42,324 bases of DNA from Proteobacteria bacterium HN_bin10 (lineage in GTDB: Bacteria > Pseudomonadota > Alphaproteobacteria > Caulobacterales > Aquidulcibacteraceae), in contig LWDN01000005.1 in the NCBI GenBank assembly GCA_002083515.1, positions 273-42,596 on the forward strand, given 5' to 3'. Position 1 is the stretch's first letter, and every line of letters starts with the position of its first letter. The notes beneath the pieces were generated by a model, which was not told the origin of the DNA, made no database searches, and worked only from the letters and a program-made list of their open reading frames with translations. Shown here in pieces: positions 1 to 8,579 of the stretch. Position numbers and translations under genes: made by a program.

Positions 1-873
1 GAGATAGCGGCACAGCTCGCCGATATAGATGAAGGCCGTGCACTTCCACTTGACGCAATCGTCCCAGAACTCGCGCGCCGAGAATTTCTCGCGGATGATG
101 ACGGTACCGCCGCCAATCAGCGTAGCACCTGTCGCGACCATGCCGCCGTTCGAGTGATACATCGGCAGGCAGTCATACATGCGGTCGGAAGGCTTGGTGC
201 CGATCGCGCCGGCGAAACCATTCGCGGCAAGCATCAGGCGGTAGTGATTGATGTTCGCAGCTTTCGGCAGACCCGTCGTGCCGCTGGTGTAGATGAAAAG
301 CGCGCGGTCGTTGATGTCGAGATCGGGCCGGTCGGCCTCAGGGATCGGGGACTTATCCATCGCAGCGATAGCGGGCTCGATACGGTCATACTCGTTCGAT
401 TCTCCATGCACCCAGATTTTCGGCTGCGCGGTGATCTGCGATTTCGCACCGTTGAAGGAATTGATGAGGCGCGAATCCACGATCACATACTTCGGCGACA
501 CGATTGAAATGGAGTGCGCGAGTGGCGTGCCGGTGAGGTTGGTGTTTAAGAGCGCCACCACGCCACCTGCACGCAGGATACCGAGCCAGATCACGACATA
601 TTCGGGCCGGTTCAGCATCAGGAGACAAACGACGTCGCCCTTGCCGACACCCTGCGCCTTCGCCCAGCGCGCATACTGGTTCGCCCGCGCGTCGAGCTCG
701 CGATAGGTGAAACGCTCGCGATCCGAGATCAGCGCTTCCTTGTCGCCATATTGCTTGGCGAGGTCTTCGACGACCCAGGGGAAAATGCGCTTCGGATTTT
801 TCGCAATCGGCGTCGTCATGCGGAGCGTCGAAAGCGCCCCGCGCAAATACTTGAATTCCTGAATGAGACCCAT
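1..873 (-). CDS. Fatty/very-long-chain acyl-CoA synthetase, C-terminus cut by window edge
   Basis: This reading frame has no stop before the window edge, so only about the first 291 residues are seen. It is an AMP-forming acyl-CoA synthetase of the FATP/long-chain type, which activates a fatty acid with ATP to an acyl-adenylate and then to acyl-CoA. Visible marks are the phosphate-binding P-loop FIYTSGTTGLPKAA near residue 200, the upstream FTYRELDARANQYA segment and the substrate-side DCLPMYHSNG. The start at 873 is preceded by AGGGGAGAAGC, a good ribosome binding site. It reads in the same direction as the CobW and carboxypeptidase genes, 107 bp downstream of them. The C-terminal lid domain with its catalytic lysine lies outside the window, so substrate chain length cannot be judged. 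Confidence 0.88.
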   Translation of the reverse strand, partial: MGLIQEFKYLRGALSTLRMTTPIAKNPKRIFPWVVEDLAKQYGDKEALISDRERFTYRELDARANQYARWAKAQGVGKGDVVCLLMLNRPEYVVIWLGILRAGGVVALLNTNLTGTPLAHSISIVSPKYVIVDSRLINSFNGAKSQITAQPKIWVHGESNEYDRIEPAIAAMDKSPIPEADRPDLDINDRALFIYTSGTTGLPKAANINHYRLMLAANGFAGAIGTKPSDRMYDCLPMYHSNGGMVATGATLIGGGTVIIREKFSAREFWDDCVKWKCTAFIYIGELCRYL

Positions 874-980
874 GCTTCTCCCCTTGCGGCCGCGCGCTTT
901 ACGGCGCGTTCCGTTGCGTCAGCTTCCGACAGGTTGGCGGAAGTGGGCAAGTGCGAAGAGACTAAATGCGAAGAAGAAGC

Positions 981-2150
981 TCAGCCCCGCAAGGAGAGCG
1001 GATTCTCGGTGAGTGCCGCCTTATCGGGCATATCGACCTGCGGAACACCCAGAAACGCGTCGAACATCTTGCGAACCATTTCCGGCGCGAGGTCCTTGGT
1101 GATGCATACCATGCGGCTTCTACGGTCGGCATCGGGCCAGGCCTCGAGCCGCGCCGGCGGATGCATTAGATGCTGCACGACATGAAACACGACGGGGCGC
1201 TCCGGATCGTCCGCGAGCTTCACGATCCCTTTCATGCGCAAAATCTTGTCGCCGTGCGCAGAACGCATGAGATCGAGGAACATCTCGAGCGTATTGAACG
1301 GAACCGGCTGCTCGGTCGCGATACTGAACGCCTTGATCGACGCGTCGTGGCGCGAGGCCTGATCGTGGTTGTGATGATGATGGTGGTGGCCATGATGGTG
1401 ATCGTGACCGTGAGGCTCGTGACCGTGGTGGTGTGCGTCTTCTTCCGCAGCGATCACCGCTTCTTCGCGCAGCCAGCGCGCGACGTCCGGTATTTTGCTG
1501 CCCGGATTGTAGAGCCCGGCATCGATCAGATCCTCGACCCGTACCTCGCCCTCGAGCACGATGGCGGCGGGGTTGAGCTTCTTCAGCCGCTTGCGCAGCG
1601 CGGATAGCTGCGCCTTGCCTTCCGCAAGATCGGTCTTCGTGATCACGAGGCGGTCGGCCATTGCTGCCTGCTTCACCGCTTCTTCGTGCGCGTCGAGCGT
1701 CTTCATGCCGTTCACGGCATCGACCAGCGTGACCACGCCGTCGAGGCGATATCGCAGCGTGAGATAGGGCTGCGTCATCAGGATATGAATGACCGAAGCC
1801 GGATCGGCGATGCCGGTCGTTTCCACCACCACGCGGTTGAACGGCTTGCAGCGCCCGTTGTCGCGCGCGCGCAGGAGATTCTCGAGCGAGTTCACGAGAT
1901 CGCCGCGCACGGAGCAGCACAGGCAGCCGCTGGAAAGCAGGATCACGCCGTCTTCGACGATCTCATAGAGATTGTGATCGATGCCGATATCGCCGACTTC
2001 GTTCACGAGCACGGCGGTGTCGCTCATCGCCGGGTCTTTCAGCAGGCGATTGAGCAACGTCGTTTTCCCGGCGCCGAGAAAGCCGGTGAAGATATTCAGC
2101 GGAATGGGCTCGATGGGTCCCGCCTGCTTCCCCGCGGGGGTATCACTCAC
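981..2150 (-). CDS. CobW/COG0523-family GTPase, putative zinc metallochaperone
   Basis: A 389-residue G3E-family GTPase. It carries the Walker A segment GFLGAGKT (residues 23-30), the invariant metal-binding GCLCC (Cys76, Cys78, Cys79), a TKTD guanine-specificity motif near 171-174 and a C-terminal CobW_C domain. Between the domains (about 240-268) is a very His-rich linker with about twenty histidines, the hallmark of the zinc-handling subgroup rather than the cobalamin-synthesis CobW. It probably delivers or buffers Zn(II) in the cytoplasm. It starts with GTG, and this GTG overlaps the TGA of the upstream carboxypeptidase (GTGA), so translation is probably coupled. The target metalloprotein is unknown. 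I saw no clear Zur operator. Confidence 0.85.
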   Translation of the reverse strand: MSDTPAGKQAGPIEPIPLNIFTGFLGAGKTTLLNRLLKDPAMSDTAVLVNEVGDIGIDHNLYEIVEDGVILLSSGCLCCSVRGDLVNSLENLLRARDNGRCKPFNRVVVETTGIADPASVIHILMTQPYLTLRYRLDGVVTLVDAVNGMKTLDAHEEAVKQAAMADRLVITKTDLAEGKAQLSALRKRLKKLNPAAIVLEGEVRVEDLIDAGLYNPGSKIPDVARWLREEAVIAAEEDAHHHGHEPHGHDHHHGHHHHHHNHDQASRHDASIKAFSIATEQPVPFNTLEMFLDLMRSAHGDKILRMKGIVKLADDPERPVVFHVVQHLMHPPARLEAWPDADRRSRMVCITKDLAPEMVRKMFDAFLGVPQVDMPDKAALTENPLSLRG

Positions 2151-3346
2151 GAGTGTTCGTCCGGACGCCGGCTCGGCATCGGGGCGACTTTCGGCAGGCG
2201 CACGGCCTTCGCATTCGCCGGCGGCGCGCTCGGCAGGATTTCCATCCGCCCATTGACTAGCCCGACCATGATCGGGCGGCCGCGTTCGTCCTTCGCAGGA
2301 CCCGTATGGACCCGGATCGGCCGCATCGAGGGCGGCAATTCGGTCATGAGCGCTGCGCGGTTAATGCGGCGCTTCGGATCGTCGCTATCGTCGTCGTCGA
2401 GTTCGTCGCCGGAATCCGACATCGCAACACGACGGTTGCGGGACTTGCCGCACATCTGGTCCCACATATTGACGGGGTCCTGCGCGAGATTGGCGATTGC
2501 GGTCACGTTCTTGGTGCCGCCGAGAAGAATGTCGAGCGCGGAAGTCACCTGGAAGCCGCGCTCGAACAGCATCGCCGCCTGTTCGGCGCGCGCGAGCGCA
2601 TTGGGCGAACCGAACACGACCGCGATCAAGCGTTTGTTGCCGCGATGCGCGGAAGCCACGAGATTGAAACCGGACGAACAGATGAACCCGGTCTTCATGC
2701 CGTCCGCGCCGGGATAGCGGTCGATCAGGCGGTTGTAGTTCCTGAGCGTATGCTTGCCGAGCACGAGCGTCGGAATGCGGAAGTAAAGTTCGTACTCGGG
2801 AAAATTCCGGATCAGCGCCTGCGCCAGGATCGCCATGTCGCGCGCCGTGGTCACCTGCTCGTCGTCCGGCAGCCCGTGCGGGTTGCGGAAGCGGGTTCCG
2901 GTCATGCCGAGCGCCTGCGCGTTCGCGTTCATTTCCGCGACGAAGTCGTCCTGCGTACCCGAGACGCCTTCCGCGATCACGACCGCCATGTCGTTCGCGG
3001 ACTTCACCATCAGGAGCTTGATGGCGTTATCGAGCGTCACGGTCTGGCCGACCGGAAATCCGACTTTCGACGGCGGCGTGGAGGCGGCGAACTGGGAAAT
3101 CTTCAAAAGCGAAAACGGGTGCAGCTTGCCGTCACGAATCGCGCGGAAGGCGACATAGGTGGTCATGAGCTTGGTGACGGAGGCGGGGTGCCAGGGCCTG
3201 CCGGCTTCCTGTTCCGCGATCACCTTTCCGGTGTCGGCCTCGATCAGCACATAGGGTCCCGCTGCCGCAGGAGCGGCGAGCGCGGAGGCGGCAAGAAGCC
3301 CGAATATGAACGGCCGGACGCCGAAGCCCTTGAACATCGAAAACAT
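2147..3346 (-). CDS. D-alanyl-D-alanine carboxypeptidase (PBP5/6, DacF-like)
   Basis: Periplasmic penicillin-binding protein that trims the terminal D-Ala from peptidoglycan pentapeptides. From the chosen ATG it has 399 residues. A signal peptide ends near AAPAAAG. The three active-site motifs are SVTK (Ser56, Lys59), SAN (116-118) and KTG (218-220). A strongly acidic run (311-323) precedes a basic, proline-rich tail of about 75 residues, which replaces the amphipathic membrane anchor of classical PBP5 and may bind the wall or a partner. The frame extends to a TTG at 3391, but the MFSMFKG start gives a proper signal peptide, so I chose 3346. The stop overlaps the GTG of the CobW gene. Confidence 0.88.
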   Translation of the reverse strand: MFSMFKGFGVRPFIFGLLAASALAAPAAAGPYVLIEADTGKVIAEQEAGRPWHPASVTKLMTTYVAFRAIRDGKLHPFSLLKISQFAASTPPSKVGFPVGQTVTLDNAIKLLMVKSANDMAVVIAEGVSGTQDDFVAEMNANAQALGMTGTRFRNPHGLPDDEQVTTARDMAILAQALIRNFPEYELYFRIPTLVLGKHTLRNYNRLIDRYPGADGMKTGFICSSGFNLVASAHRGNKRLIAVVFGSPNALARAEQAAMLFERGFQVTSALDILLGGTKNVTAIANLAQDPVNMWDQMCGKSRNRRVAMSDSGDELDDDDSDDPKRRINRAALMTELPPSMRPIRVHTGPAKDERGRPIMVGLVNGRMEILPSAPPANAKAVRLPKVAPMPSRRPDEHS

Positions 3347-3505
3347 TTTCTCTGGTCGAATGCCCCGCGGGCGGTTCCGGAAAGCCCGCAAGCGTGCCTT
3401 GCAGGCTTCTTCCTAGCCCGATTGAAGTGTCAGGCAAAGTATTCACTGCCCTGCGGCGAACCGCCTATAGTCCGAAAAAGCAAGAAATGTGGCCCCGGAG
3501 TTCCC

Positions 3506-4675
3506 ATGACCGCCTGTATCGTCGGCATTGCCCACACCCCCTTTGGAAAACTCGACGCCGAAAACGTCGAAAGCCTGATCGTGAAAGTCGCCGGCGAAGC
3601 GCTCGCCGACGCGGGGATCGAGGCCAAGGACGTCGATGAGGTCGTGCTCGGCCACTACAACGGCGGCTTCACGCCGCAGAATTTCACGGCTTCCCTCATC
3701 CTCCAGGCCGACCCAGCGCTGCGCTTCAAGCAGGCGACGCGCGTGGAAAACGCCTGCGCCACGGGTTCCGCGGCCGTCCATCAGGGCATCAAATCGCTCA
3801 AGGCGGGTACCGCGCGGGTGGTGCTCGTGGTCGGCGTCGAGCAGATGACCAAGGTCTCGGGCGCGGAAGTCGGGAAGATCCTGCTCGGCGCGTCGTACCT
3901 GCCCGAAGACGGCGACACGCCGATGGGTTTCGCCGGCGTCTTCGGCAAGATCGCCGGGAACTATTTCCAGCGCTTCGGCGACCAGTCGGATGCGCTGGCG
4001 ATGATCGCCGCAAAAAATCACAAGAACGGCGTCGTCAATCCGTTCGCGCAGATGCGCAAGGATTTCGGCTTCGAGTTCTGCCGCAATGAAAGCGAGAAGA
4101 ATCCTTTCGTCGCGGGACCCCTGAAGCGAACCGACTGTTCGCTCGTCTCCGACGGCGCTGCCGCGATCGTGCTCACCGACTCCGAAACCGCGTTGAAGCT
4201 CGGCAAGCCCGCCATCGCCTTTCGCGCCACCGCGCATGTGCAGGACTTCCTGCCGATGAGCAAGCGCGACATCATCCTGTTCGAGGGCTGTGCCGAAGCG
4301 TGGAAGCGCGCGCTTGGCGAGTCTGGCCTCGGCATCTACGACCTTTCCTTCGTCGAAACCCACGACTGCTTCACTGTCGCCGAACTGATCGAATACGAAG
4401 CAATGGGTCTCGCGAAGCCCGGTCAGGGCGCGCGGGTGATCGCCGAGGGAATTACGCAGAAGACCGGGAAGCTGCCGGTCAATCCGTCCGGTGGTCTCAA
4501 GGCGAAAGGCCATCCCATCGGCGCCACCGGCGTCTCGATGCATGCGATGACGGCGATGCAACTGCGCGGCGAAGCCAACGACATGCAGATCAAGGACGCC
4601 ACGATCGGCGGCATCTTCAACATGGGCGGCGCCGCGGTCGCGAACTACGTCTCGATTCTGGAGCGGGTGCGCTAG
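3506..4675 (+). CDS. SCP2-type thiolase / acetyl-CoA acetyltransferase family
   Basis: A 389-residue thiolase of the SCP-x (non-specific lipid-transfer) branch, without the SCP2 sterol domain. Such enzymes catalyse thiolytic cleavage of 3-ketoacyl-CoA, or act as acyltransferases in side-chain and fatty-acid degradation. The acylated cysteine is Cys84 in VENACATGS. The second motif is THDCF (His286, Cys288) and the third is GGLKAKGHPIGATG (His336). The open frame runs far upstream antisense to the carboxypeptidase, but homology begins at MTACIVGIAHTPFGK and the ATG at 3506 is preceded by CCGGAG, which fixes the start. It is divergent from dacF and convergent with the ABC exporter. Confidence 0.9.
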   Translation: MTACIVGIAHTPFGKLDAENVESLIVKVAGEALADAGIEAKDVDEVVLGHYNGGFTPQNFTASLILQADPALRFKQATRVENACATGSAAVHQGIKSLKAGTARVVLVVGVEQMTKVSGAEVGKILLGASYLPEDGDTPMGFAGVFGKIAGNYFQRFGDQSDALAMIAAKNHKNGVVNPFAQMRKDFGFEFCRNESEKNPFVAGPLKRTDCSLVSDGAAAIVLTDSETALKLGKPAIAFRATAHVQDFLPMSKRDIILFEGCAEAWKRALGESGLGIYDLSFVETHDCFTVAELIEYEAMGLAKPGQGARVIAEGITQKTGKLPVNPSGGLKAKGHPIGATGVSMHAMTAMQLRGEANDMQIKDATIGGIFNMGGAAVANYVSILERVR

Positions 4676-4676
4676 C

Positions 4677-4721
4677 GCGCGATCCCGAAAAGCGGAAACC
4701 GGTTTTCGGGTAAGATCGCGC
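4677..4721. repeat. Rhizobiales-type intergenic palindromic element
   Basis: Just after the thiolase stop, GCGCGATC at 4677-4684 is matched by its reverse complement GATCGCGC at 4714-4721. An inner pair, CCGAAAA and TTTTCGG, surrounds an AAACCGGTTT-like centre. The element resembles the short palindromes scattered through Bradyrhizobium and relatives (core GAAAAGnGGAnACCGGTTTTCGG). It lies between two convergent genes, where its hairpin could act as a bidirectional terminator. Assignment to that repeat class is from memory of the core and has not been searched. Confidence 0.6.
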
Positions 4722-4731
4722 GCAAATAAAA

Positions 4732-6519
4732 TCAGTCGCCGGCGGGGATCGCAGGCTTCTGCTCTTCCTGCACCATGAACTGCGCCTTCGCGAGCTGCGC
4801 GAAGCGGCCGTTCTTCGCCACCAGTTCGTCGAAGGTCCCGCGCTCGACGATCTTGCCTTCGTGAAACACGAGAATGCGGTCGGCGTTGCGGATGGTCGCG
4901 AGCCGGTGCGCAATCACAAAGGTCGTGCGGCCCTTCATGACTTCTTCCAGCGCCTTCTGCACGAGGACTTCTGTTCCGGCGTCGAGCGCACTGGTCGCCT
5001 CGTCGAGAACGAGGATCGGCGGGTTTTTCAGGAGTGCGCGGGCGATTGCAAGCCGCTGGCGCTCGCCGCCGGACAGCGAGCGGCCGCGCTCGCCGACATT
5101 CGATTTCATTCCTTCCGGCAGGCGCGCAATGAACTCCTTGGCCTGCGCGCGCGCAAGCGCATCTTCGATTTCCTGATCGGTCGCATCGGGCTTGCCGACC
5201 CGTAGGTTCTCCTCGATCGAGCGGTCGAACAGGAGCGCTTCCTGAAATACGACGCCGATGTTCCTGCGCAGCGATACGAGCTTGTAGTCGCGGATGTCGA
5301 TGCCGTCGATCTTCACCACGCCTTTCTGCGGGTCGAAGGCGCGATGCATGATGGCAAGCGCCGTCGACTTGCCGGCGCCGGTTGCGCCGACTAGCGCAAT
5401 GGTTTCGCCGGCGTCGGCATGCAGCGAGATGTCGTCCACCGCGGCGCGCTTGCCGTCGTAAGAGAGAGAAATGTGCTCGAAATCGACCACGCCGCGCGGC
5501 CGCGGCATCTCGATCGCGTTCGGCTTATCGGATACCGACGGCGCGGAATCGAGCACCTCGAAAAATTCCTCGAGGCGCGGCGCGTCGGTGACGAGCCGGT
5601 TCGCGAAACTCGCGGACTGCTCGAGCTTGCCGATAAAAAGCGCGGAGACGTTCACGAAGGTGACGATCTCGCCGATGGTGGTGAGGTTCTGCGTATAGAG
5701 CCAGACGCCGAGCAGAAAGATCGAAAGCACCGTGATCGTGGTGGCTGCGCGCGTCGCAACGGTCACCACCGCCCACCATGCAAGCACCGGCAACTGCTTC
5801 TCGAGTAACTTCTCGACCACGCTGCGCATGCTCGAAACTTCCGCTTCGGTGCGCGCATAGCTCTGGATCAGCGCGACGTTGCCGAGCGCGTCGGCGGCGC
5901 GCGCGGAGAGATCGGTATGAAAGCCTTCGACCTTCTGCTGCAACGTGATTGTGCGGTTGATGACGTAGCTCGTAAGAATCGCGAACACGATCACGAGTAC
6001 GACGAGCAGGAGGCCGAGCCGCCAGTTCAGCACCAGTGCGATCGGCAGCAGCACGACCAGCGACACCATCGCCACGCACTGCTCGCGGAAGAAGGTGAGC
6101 CACGTTCCCCAGAGCGCATCCGCGCCCTGCAACATGACCTTCATGAGCCGGCCGGAATGCGTTCCGCCGTGATAGGCGAGCGGCAACTGAAGCACGTGCT
6201 CGAAATATCCGGTGATGATACCGAGCCGGCGCTTATGCGCGAGCCGGTCGGCATGCAGTGCGATCAGCACGCCCGCGCCGATCGTGAAAAGCCCGAAGCC
6301 GACCCACGCCGCCAGCAGCGGCCCGAGCGTAGCAAGCGTCGGCATCTCGTTCTTCGACTGGCTGGAAATCAGGCTGTCGATGATCCGCCCGAACAGGATC
6401 GGTTCGGCGAAGGCCGCGACCGCAAGCAGGATGTTGGCGATCGCGAGCACCACGCCTAGCCTGGCCTCGGGGCCGAGCAGGCCGAGCACGCGGGTATAGA
6501 GGCGTATGAATCTCATCAT
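4732..6519 (-). CDS. ABC exporter, fused permease-ATPase (NdvA/ChvA-like glucan exporter)
   Basis: A 595-residue type I ABC exporter half-transporter. Six membrane helices lie in residues 20-310, including the AEPILFGRIID segment typical of cyclic beta-glucan exporters. The ATPase carries Walker A GATGAGKS (378-385), signature LSGGERQR (482-489) and Walker B ILVLDE (502-507), followed by ATSALD. Layout and N-terminus closely resemble NdvA/ChvA, which export cyclic beta-(1,2)-glucan. No glucan synthase (ndvB) is present here, so another substrate such as a lipid or peptide is possible. The start at 6519 has adjacent ATG codons; either could be used. Confidence 0.85.
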   Translation of the reverse strand: MMRFIRLYTRVLGLLGPEARLGVVLAIANILLAVAAFAEPILFGRIIDSLISSQSKNEMPTLATLGPLLAAWVGFGLFTIGAGVLIALHADRLAHKRRLGIITGYFEHVLQLPLAYHGGTHSGRLMKVMLQGADALWGTWLTFFREQCVAMVSLVVLLPIALVLNWRLGLLLVVLVIVFAILTSYVINRTITLQQKVEGFHTDLSARAADALGNVALIQSYARTEAEVSSMRSVVEKLLEKQLPVLAWWAVVTVATRAATTITVLSIFLLGVWLYTQNLTTIGEIVTFVNVSALFIGKLEQSASFANRLVTDAPRLEEFFEVLDSAPSVSDKPNAIEMPRPRGVVDFEHISLSYDGKRAAVDDISLHADAGETIALVGATGAGKSTALAIMHRAFDPQKGVVKIDGIDIRDYKLVSLRRNIGVVFQEALLFDRSIEENLRVGKPDATDQEIEDALARAQAKEFIARLPEGMKSNVGERGRSLSGGERQRLAIARALLKNPPILVLDEATSALDAGTEVLVQKALEEVMKGRTTFVIAHRLATIRNADRILVFHEGKIVERGTFDELVAKNGRFAQLAKAQFMVQEEQKPAIPAGD

Positions 6520-6634
6520 GGCGCGAAACGGAGCGCTCTCTGCGGGTCTTTGACGGTCTGATTATGGCGGGCGGGAGCGATTCTGACCAATGGTCCCATA
6601 TCGCCGGATCGCCGGAGGGCGAAGCTCCGAATAT

Positions 6635-7729
6635 TCACTTCTTTTTCGCGGGCTGCTTTTTGGCCGGCAGCTCGGGCTTGGGCGGCGCCGGAAGATACTG
6701 CGCGTCGAAAATCTCTTCGGGCTTCAGTTTGCTCTTGAAGGTGTAGAATTTCGCGATCTGGCCGAAGGAATCTGCAAGCCGCACGGGATCGGCGCCGCCG
6801 ACCGTTTCGGCCTTGGGATCGATCTTCTTCATGTTCTGCTCGAGGACGATTTTCAGCCGTTCGAGCTCGACTTCCTTGCGTGCGCCCTGCATCCGCTTCA
6901 GCACCGGTTCGATCGCGGCGTTCGGGTTCTGGATCGTATCGCGCAAGCCCCGGACATAGGCGCGCAGAAACGCCCGGATCGCCTCCGGGCGCTCGGCCTG
7001 AAATTTTGCGCTTGCAAGGATCGCGCTTCCGTAAAGCTTGACGCCGTAATCGGCCATCAGGAGCACGACGATGTCGTCGGCCTGCACGCCGCGGTCTCTG
7101 AGATCGAGCGCCGAGAAGGATTGCCCGAGCATCGCATCGACCTCCCCCGAGACCAGCATCGGCACGCGCACCTGCAGGCCCACGTTGAGCATCGTCACCT
7201 TCTGCGTATCGATCGAATTGAGCTGGGCGAACAGCGGCCATAGCTGCGACGCAGGATCAGCGGCGGGCGCTGCGAGCTTCCGGGTCTCAGTGTCCTTCAC
7301 GAATTGAATGCCGCGGCTCTTGCGGCCGATCAGGGCGTAAGCCGGTTTGTCGTGAACGATGAACACCGCCTCGATCCCGGTCGGCATGTTCTGGTCGCGG
7401 TAGCGGATCAGGGCATTGAGATCGCCGATGCTCATGTCATGCGTCGTCTCGGTCGCACCGTTTGCGAGCGCGAGCCGGGTAATCGCCTCCATCGGCGAGG
7501 CGGCCGACTCGACCGCCACGTCGAGCCCTTCGTCCTTGAAATATCCCTTGTCGATGGCAACGAAGAGCGGCGCCATCGAGCCGTCGATCGCGCGATCCAG
7601 GCTGAAGCGGACCCGCATCTCCTCTTGCGCCGGGGCAGGAACGGCAAACAGCACAAGCGCGGCTGCGAGGAAGGCGAATAGCCCGCTTCCCGCGCAGGAC
7701 AGGCGCGCAACTGCTCTCCGGTTTTTCAT
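6635..7729 (-). CDS. ABC transporter substrate-binding protein, NMT1/THI5 (SsuA-like)
   Basis: A 364-residue periplasmic binding protein of the nitrate/sulfonate/thiamine-precursor class. A signal peptide ends near AVPAPAQ. The mature part opens with RVRFSLDRAIDGSMAPLFVA and GYFKDEGLDV, typical of this family. The C-terminus is an unusual Pro/Lys-rich tail. The start at 7729 has an excellent AAGGAG six bases upstream, which rules out the longer frame running to 7912. No cognate permease or ATPase is adjacent, since the neighbouring ABC gene is an exporter, so it is an orphan binding protein whose partners must lie elsewhere. The ligand cannot be told from sequence. Confidence 0.85.
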   Translation of the reverse strand: MKNRRAVARLSCAGSGLFAFLAAALVLFAVPAPAQEEMRVRFSLDRAIDGSMAPLFVAIDKGYFKDEGLDVAVESAASPMEAITRLALANGATETTHDMSIGDLNALIRYRDQNMPTGIEAVFIVHDKPAYALIGRKSRGIQFVKDTETRKLAAPAADPASQLWPLFAQLNSIDTQKVTMLNVGLQVRVPMLVSGEVDAMLGQSFSALDLRDRGVQADDIVVLLMADYGVKLYGSAILASAKFQAERPEAIRAFLRAYVRGLRDTIQNPNAAIEPVLKRMQGARKEVELERLKIVLEQNMKKIDPKAETVGGADPVRLADSFGQIAKFYTFKSKLKPEEIFDAQYLPAPPKPELPAKKQPAKKK

Positions 7730-7994
7730 CCTGTCTCCTTGACGCGACCTTCTAGATGCGCGCCGCAGCGGATGTGTGGCGCGGGTTGGCCCGGATCGTG
7801 GTCCGGATTCCCGCGTCGTTCTCGCCGCAGCACGAATGAAATCCCAAGCGGTCACCAAGAGCAAGTCTCTCCCCCGATAAAATCGGACTGTGCGCGGTGA
7901 ACGCGCGTTCATGAAAACCGTTTCAGCCGCCGGAACGGTTTGCCGGGCCGCTTGCCTTTACTTCGTCACGCACCCTGCCTAGACAGTTCGCCGA

Positions 7995-8576
7995 ATGTTG
8001 CGCCGCCTTTACGATTGGATTCTCGCGCTGTCCGCGCGCCCGTCCGCGCCCTATGCGCTGGCGGGCGTTTCGTTTGCCGAGAGTTCTTTCTTCCCGATCC
8101 CGCCGGACGCGATGCTGGTGCCGATGTGCCTGGCACGGCCGAACCGGGCATTCTTTTATGCCGGCCTCTGCACCGTCACCTCCGTGCTCGGCGGGCTGTT
8201 CGGCTATGCGATCGGTTATCTGCTTTACGAGTCGGTCGGCAGCTGGCTCATCCAGCTCTATGGCTACGGCAAGCAGTCGGAAGCCTTCCGGCAGGCCTAT
8301 GCCGAATGGGGTCACTGGGTGATCCTGATCAAGGGCGTGACCCCGATCCCCTACAAGCTCGTGACCATCACCGCGGGCTTTGCCGAATACAATCTATTCT
8401 GGTTCACGGTGCTGTCGCTGATCACACGCGGTGCGCGCTTCTATTTGGTCGCGGGCCTGCTCTATTGGCTCGGCCCGCCTGCGAAGGATTTCATCGAGAA
8501 GCGGCTGGAACTCGTCTTCACCGCATTCCTGATCCTGTTCATACTGGGCATCGTCGCAGCCATTTACGTGGCGTAA
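7995..8576 (+). CDS. VTT-domain (DedA/YqaA-like) membrane protein
   Basis: A 193-residue inner-membrane protein of the VTT (SNARE-associated/DedA) superfamily, short YqaA-like form. The N-terminal FAESSFFPIPPDAML and central GVTPIPYKLVTITAG are the two conserved re-entrant-loop signatures, with proline-rich turns, and are followed by a helix with RGARFYLVAGLLYW. DedA proteins influence membrane-potential homeostasis and undecaprenyl or other lipid handling, but the role of this branch is uncertain. The gene ends three bases before the TauE/SafE gene, so the two are almost surely cotranscribed. The 265 bp upstream, shared with the divergent binding-protein gene, shows no obvious motif. Confidence 0.85.
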   Translation: MLRRLYDWILALSARPSAPYALAGVSFAESSFFPIPPDAMLVPMCLARPNRAFFYAGLCTVTSVLGGLFGYAIGYLLYESVGSWLIQLYGYGKQSEAFRQAYAEWGHWVILIKGVTPIPYKLVTITAGFAEYNLFWFTVLSLITRGARFYLVAGLLYWLGPPAKDFIEKRLELVFTAFLILFILGIVAAIYVA

Positions 8577-8579
8577 TTC

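Noticed and set aside
1370..1440. Low-complexity ATGGTGGTG-like tract, considered as a DNA repeat
   Set aside because: It is simply the coding strand of the His-rich linker in the CobW protein.
2306..3505. 400-codon upstream extension of the thiolase frame, antisense to dacF
   Set aside because: It has a repetitive Arg/His-rich composition typical of GC-rich shadow frames; homology starts at 3506 and dacF covers the other strand.
3443..4561. 372-aa open frame antisense to the thiolase
   Set aside because: The thiolase on the plus strand has all catalytic motifs; this frame shows no recognisable domain.
7730..7994. Searched for a small gene or RNA in the 265-bp divergent spacer
   Set aside because: No frame with coding character and no clear stem-loop or operator was seen.
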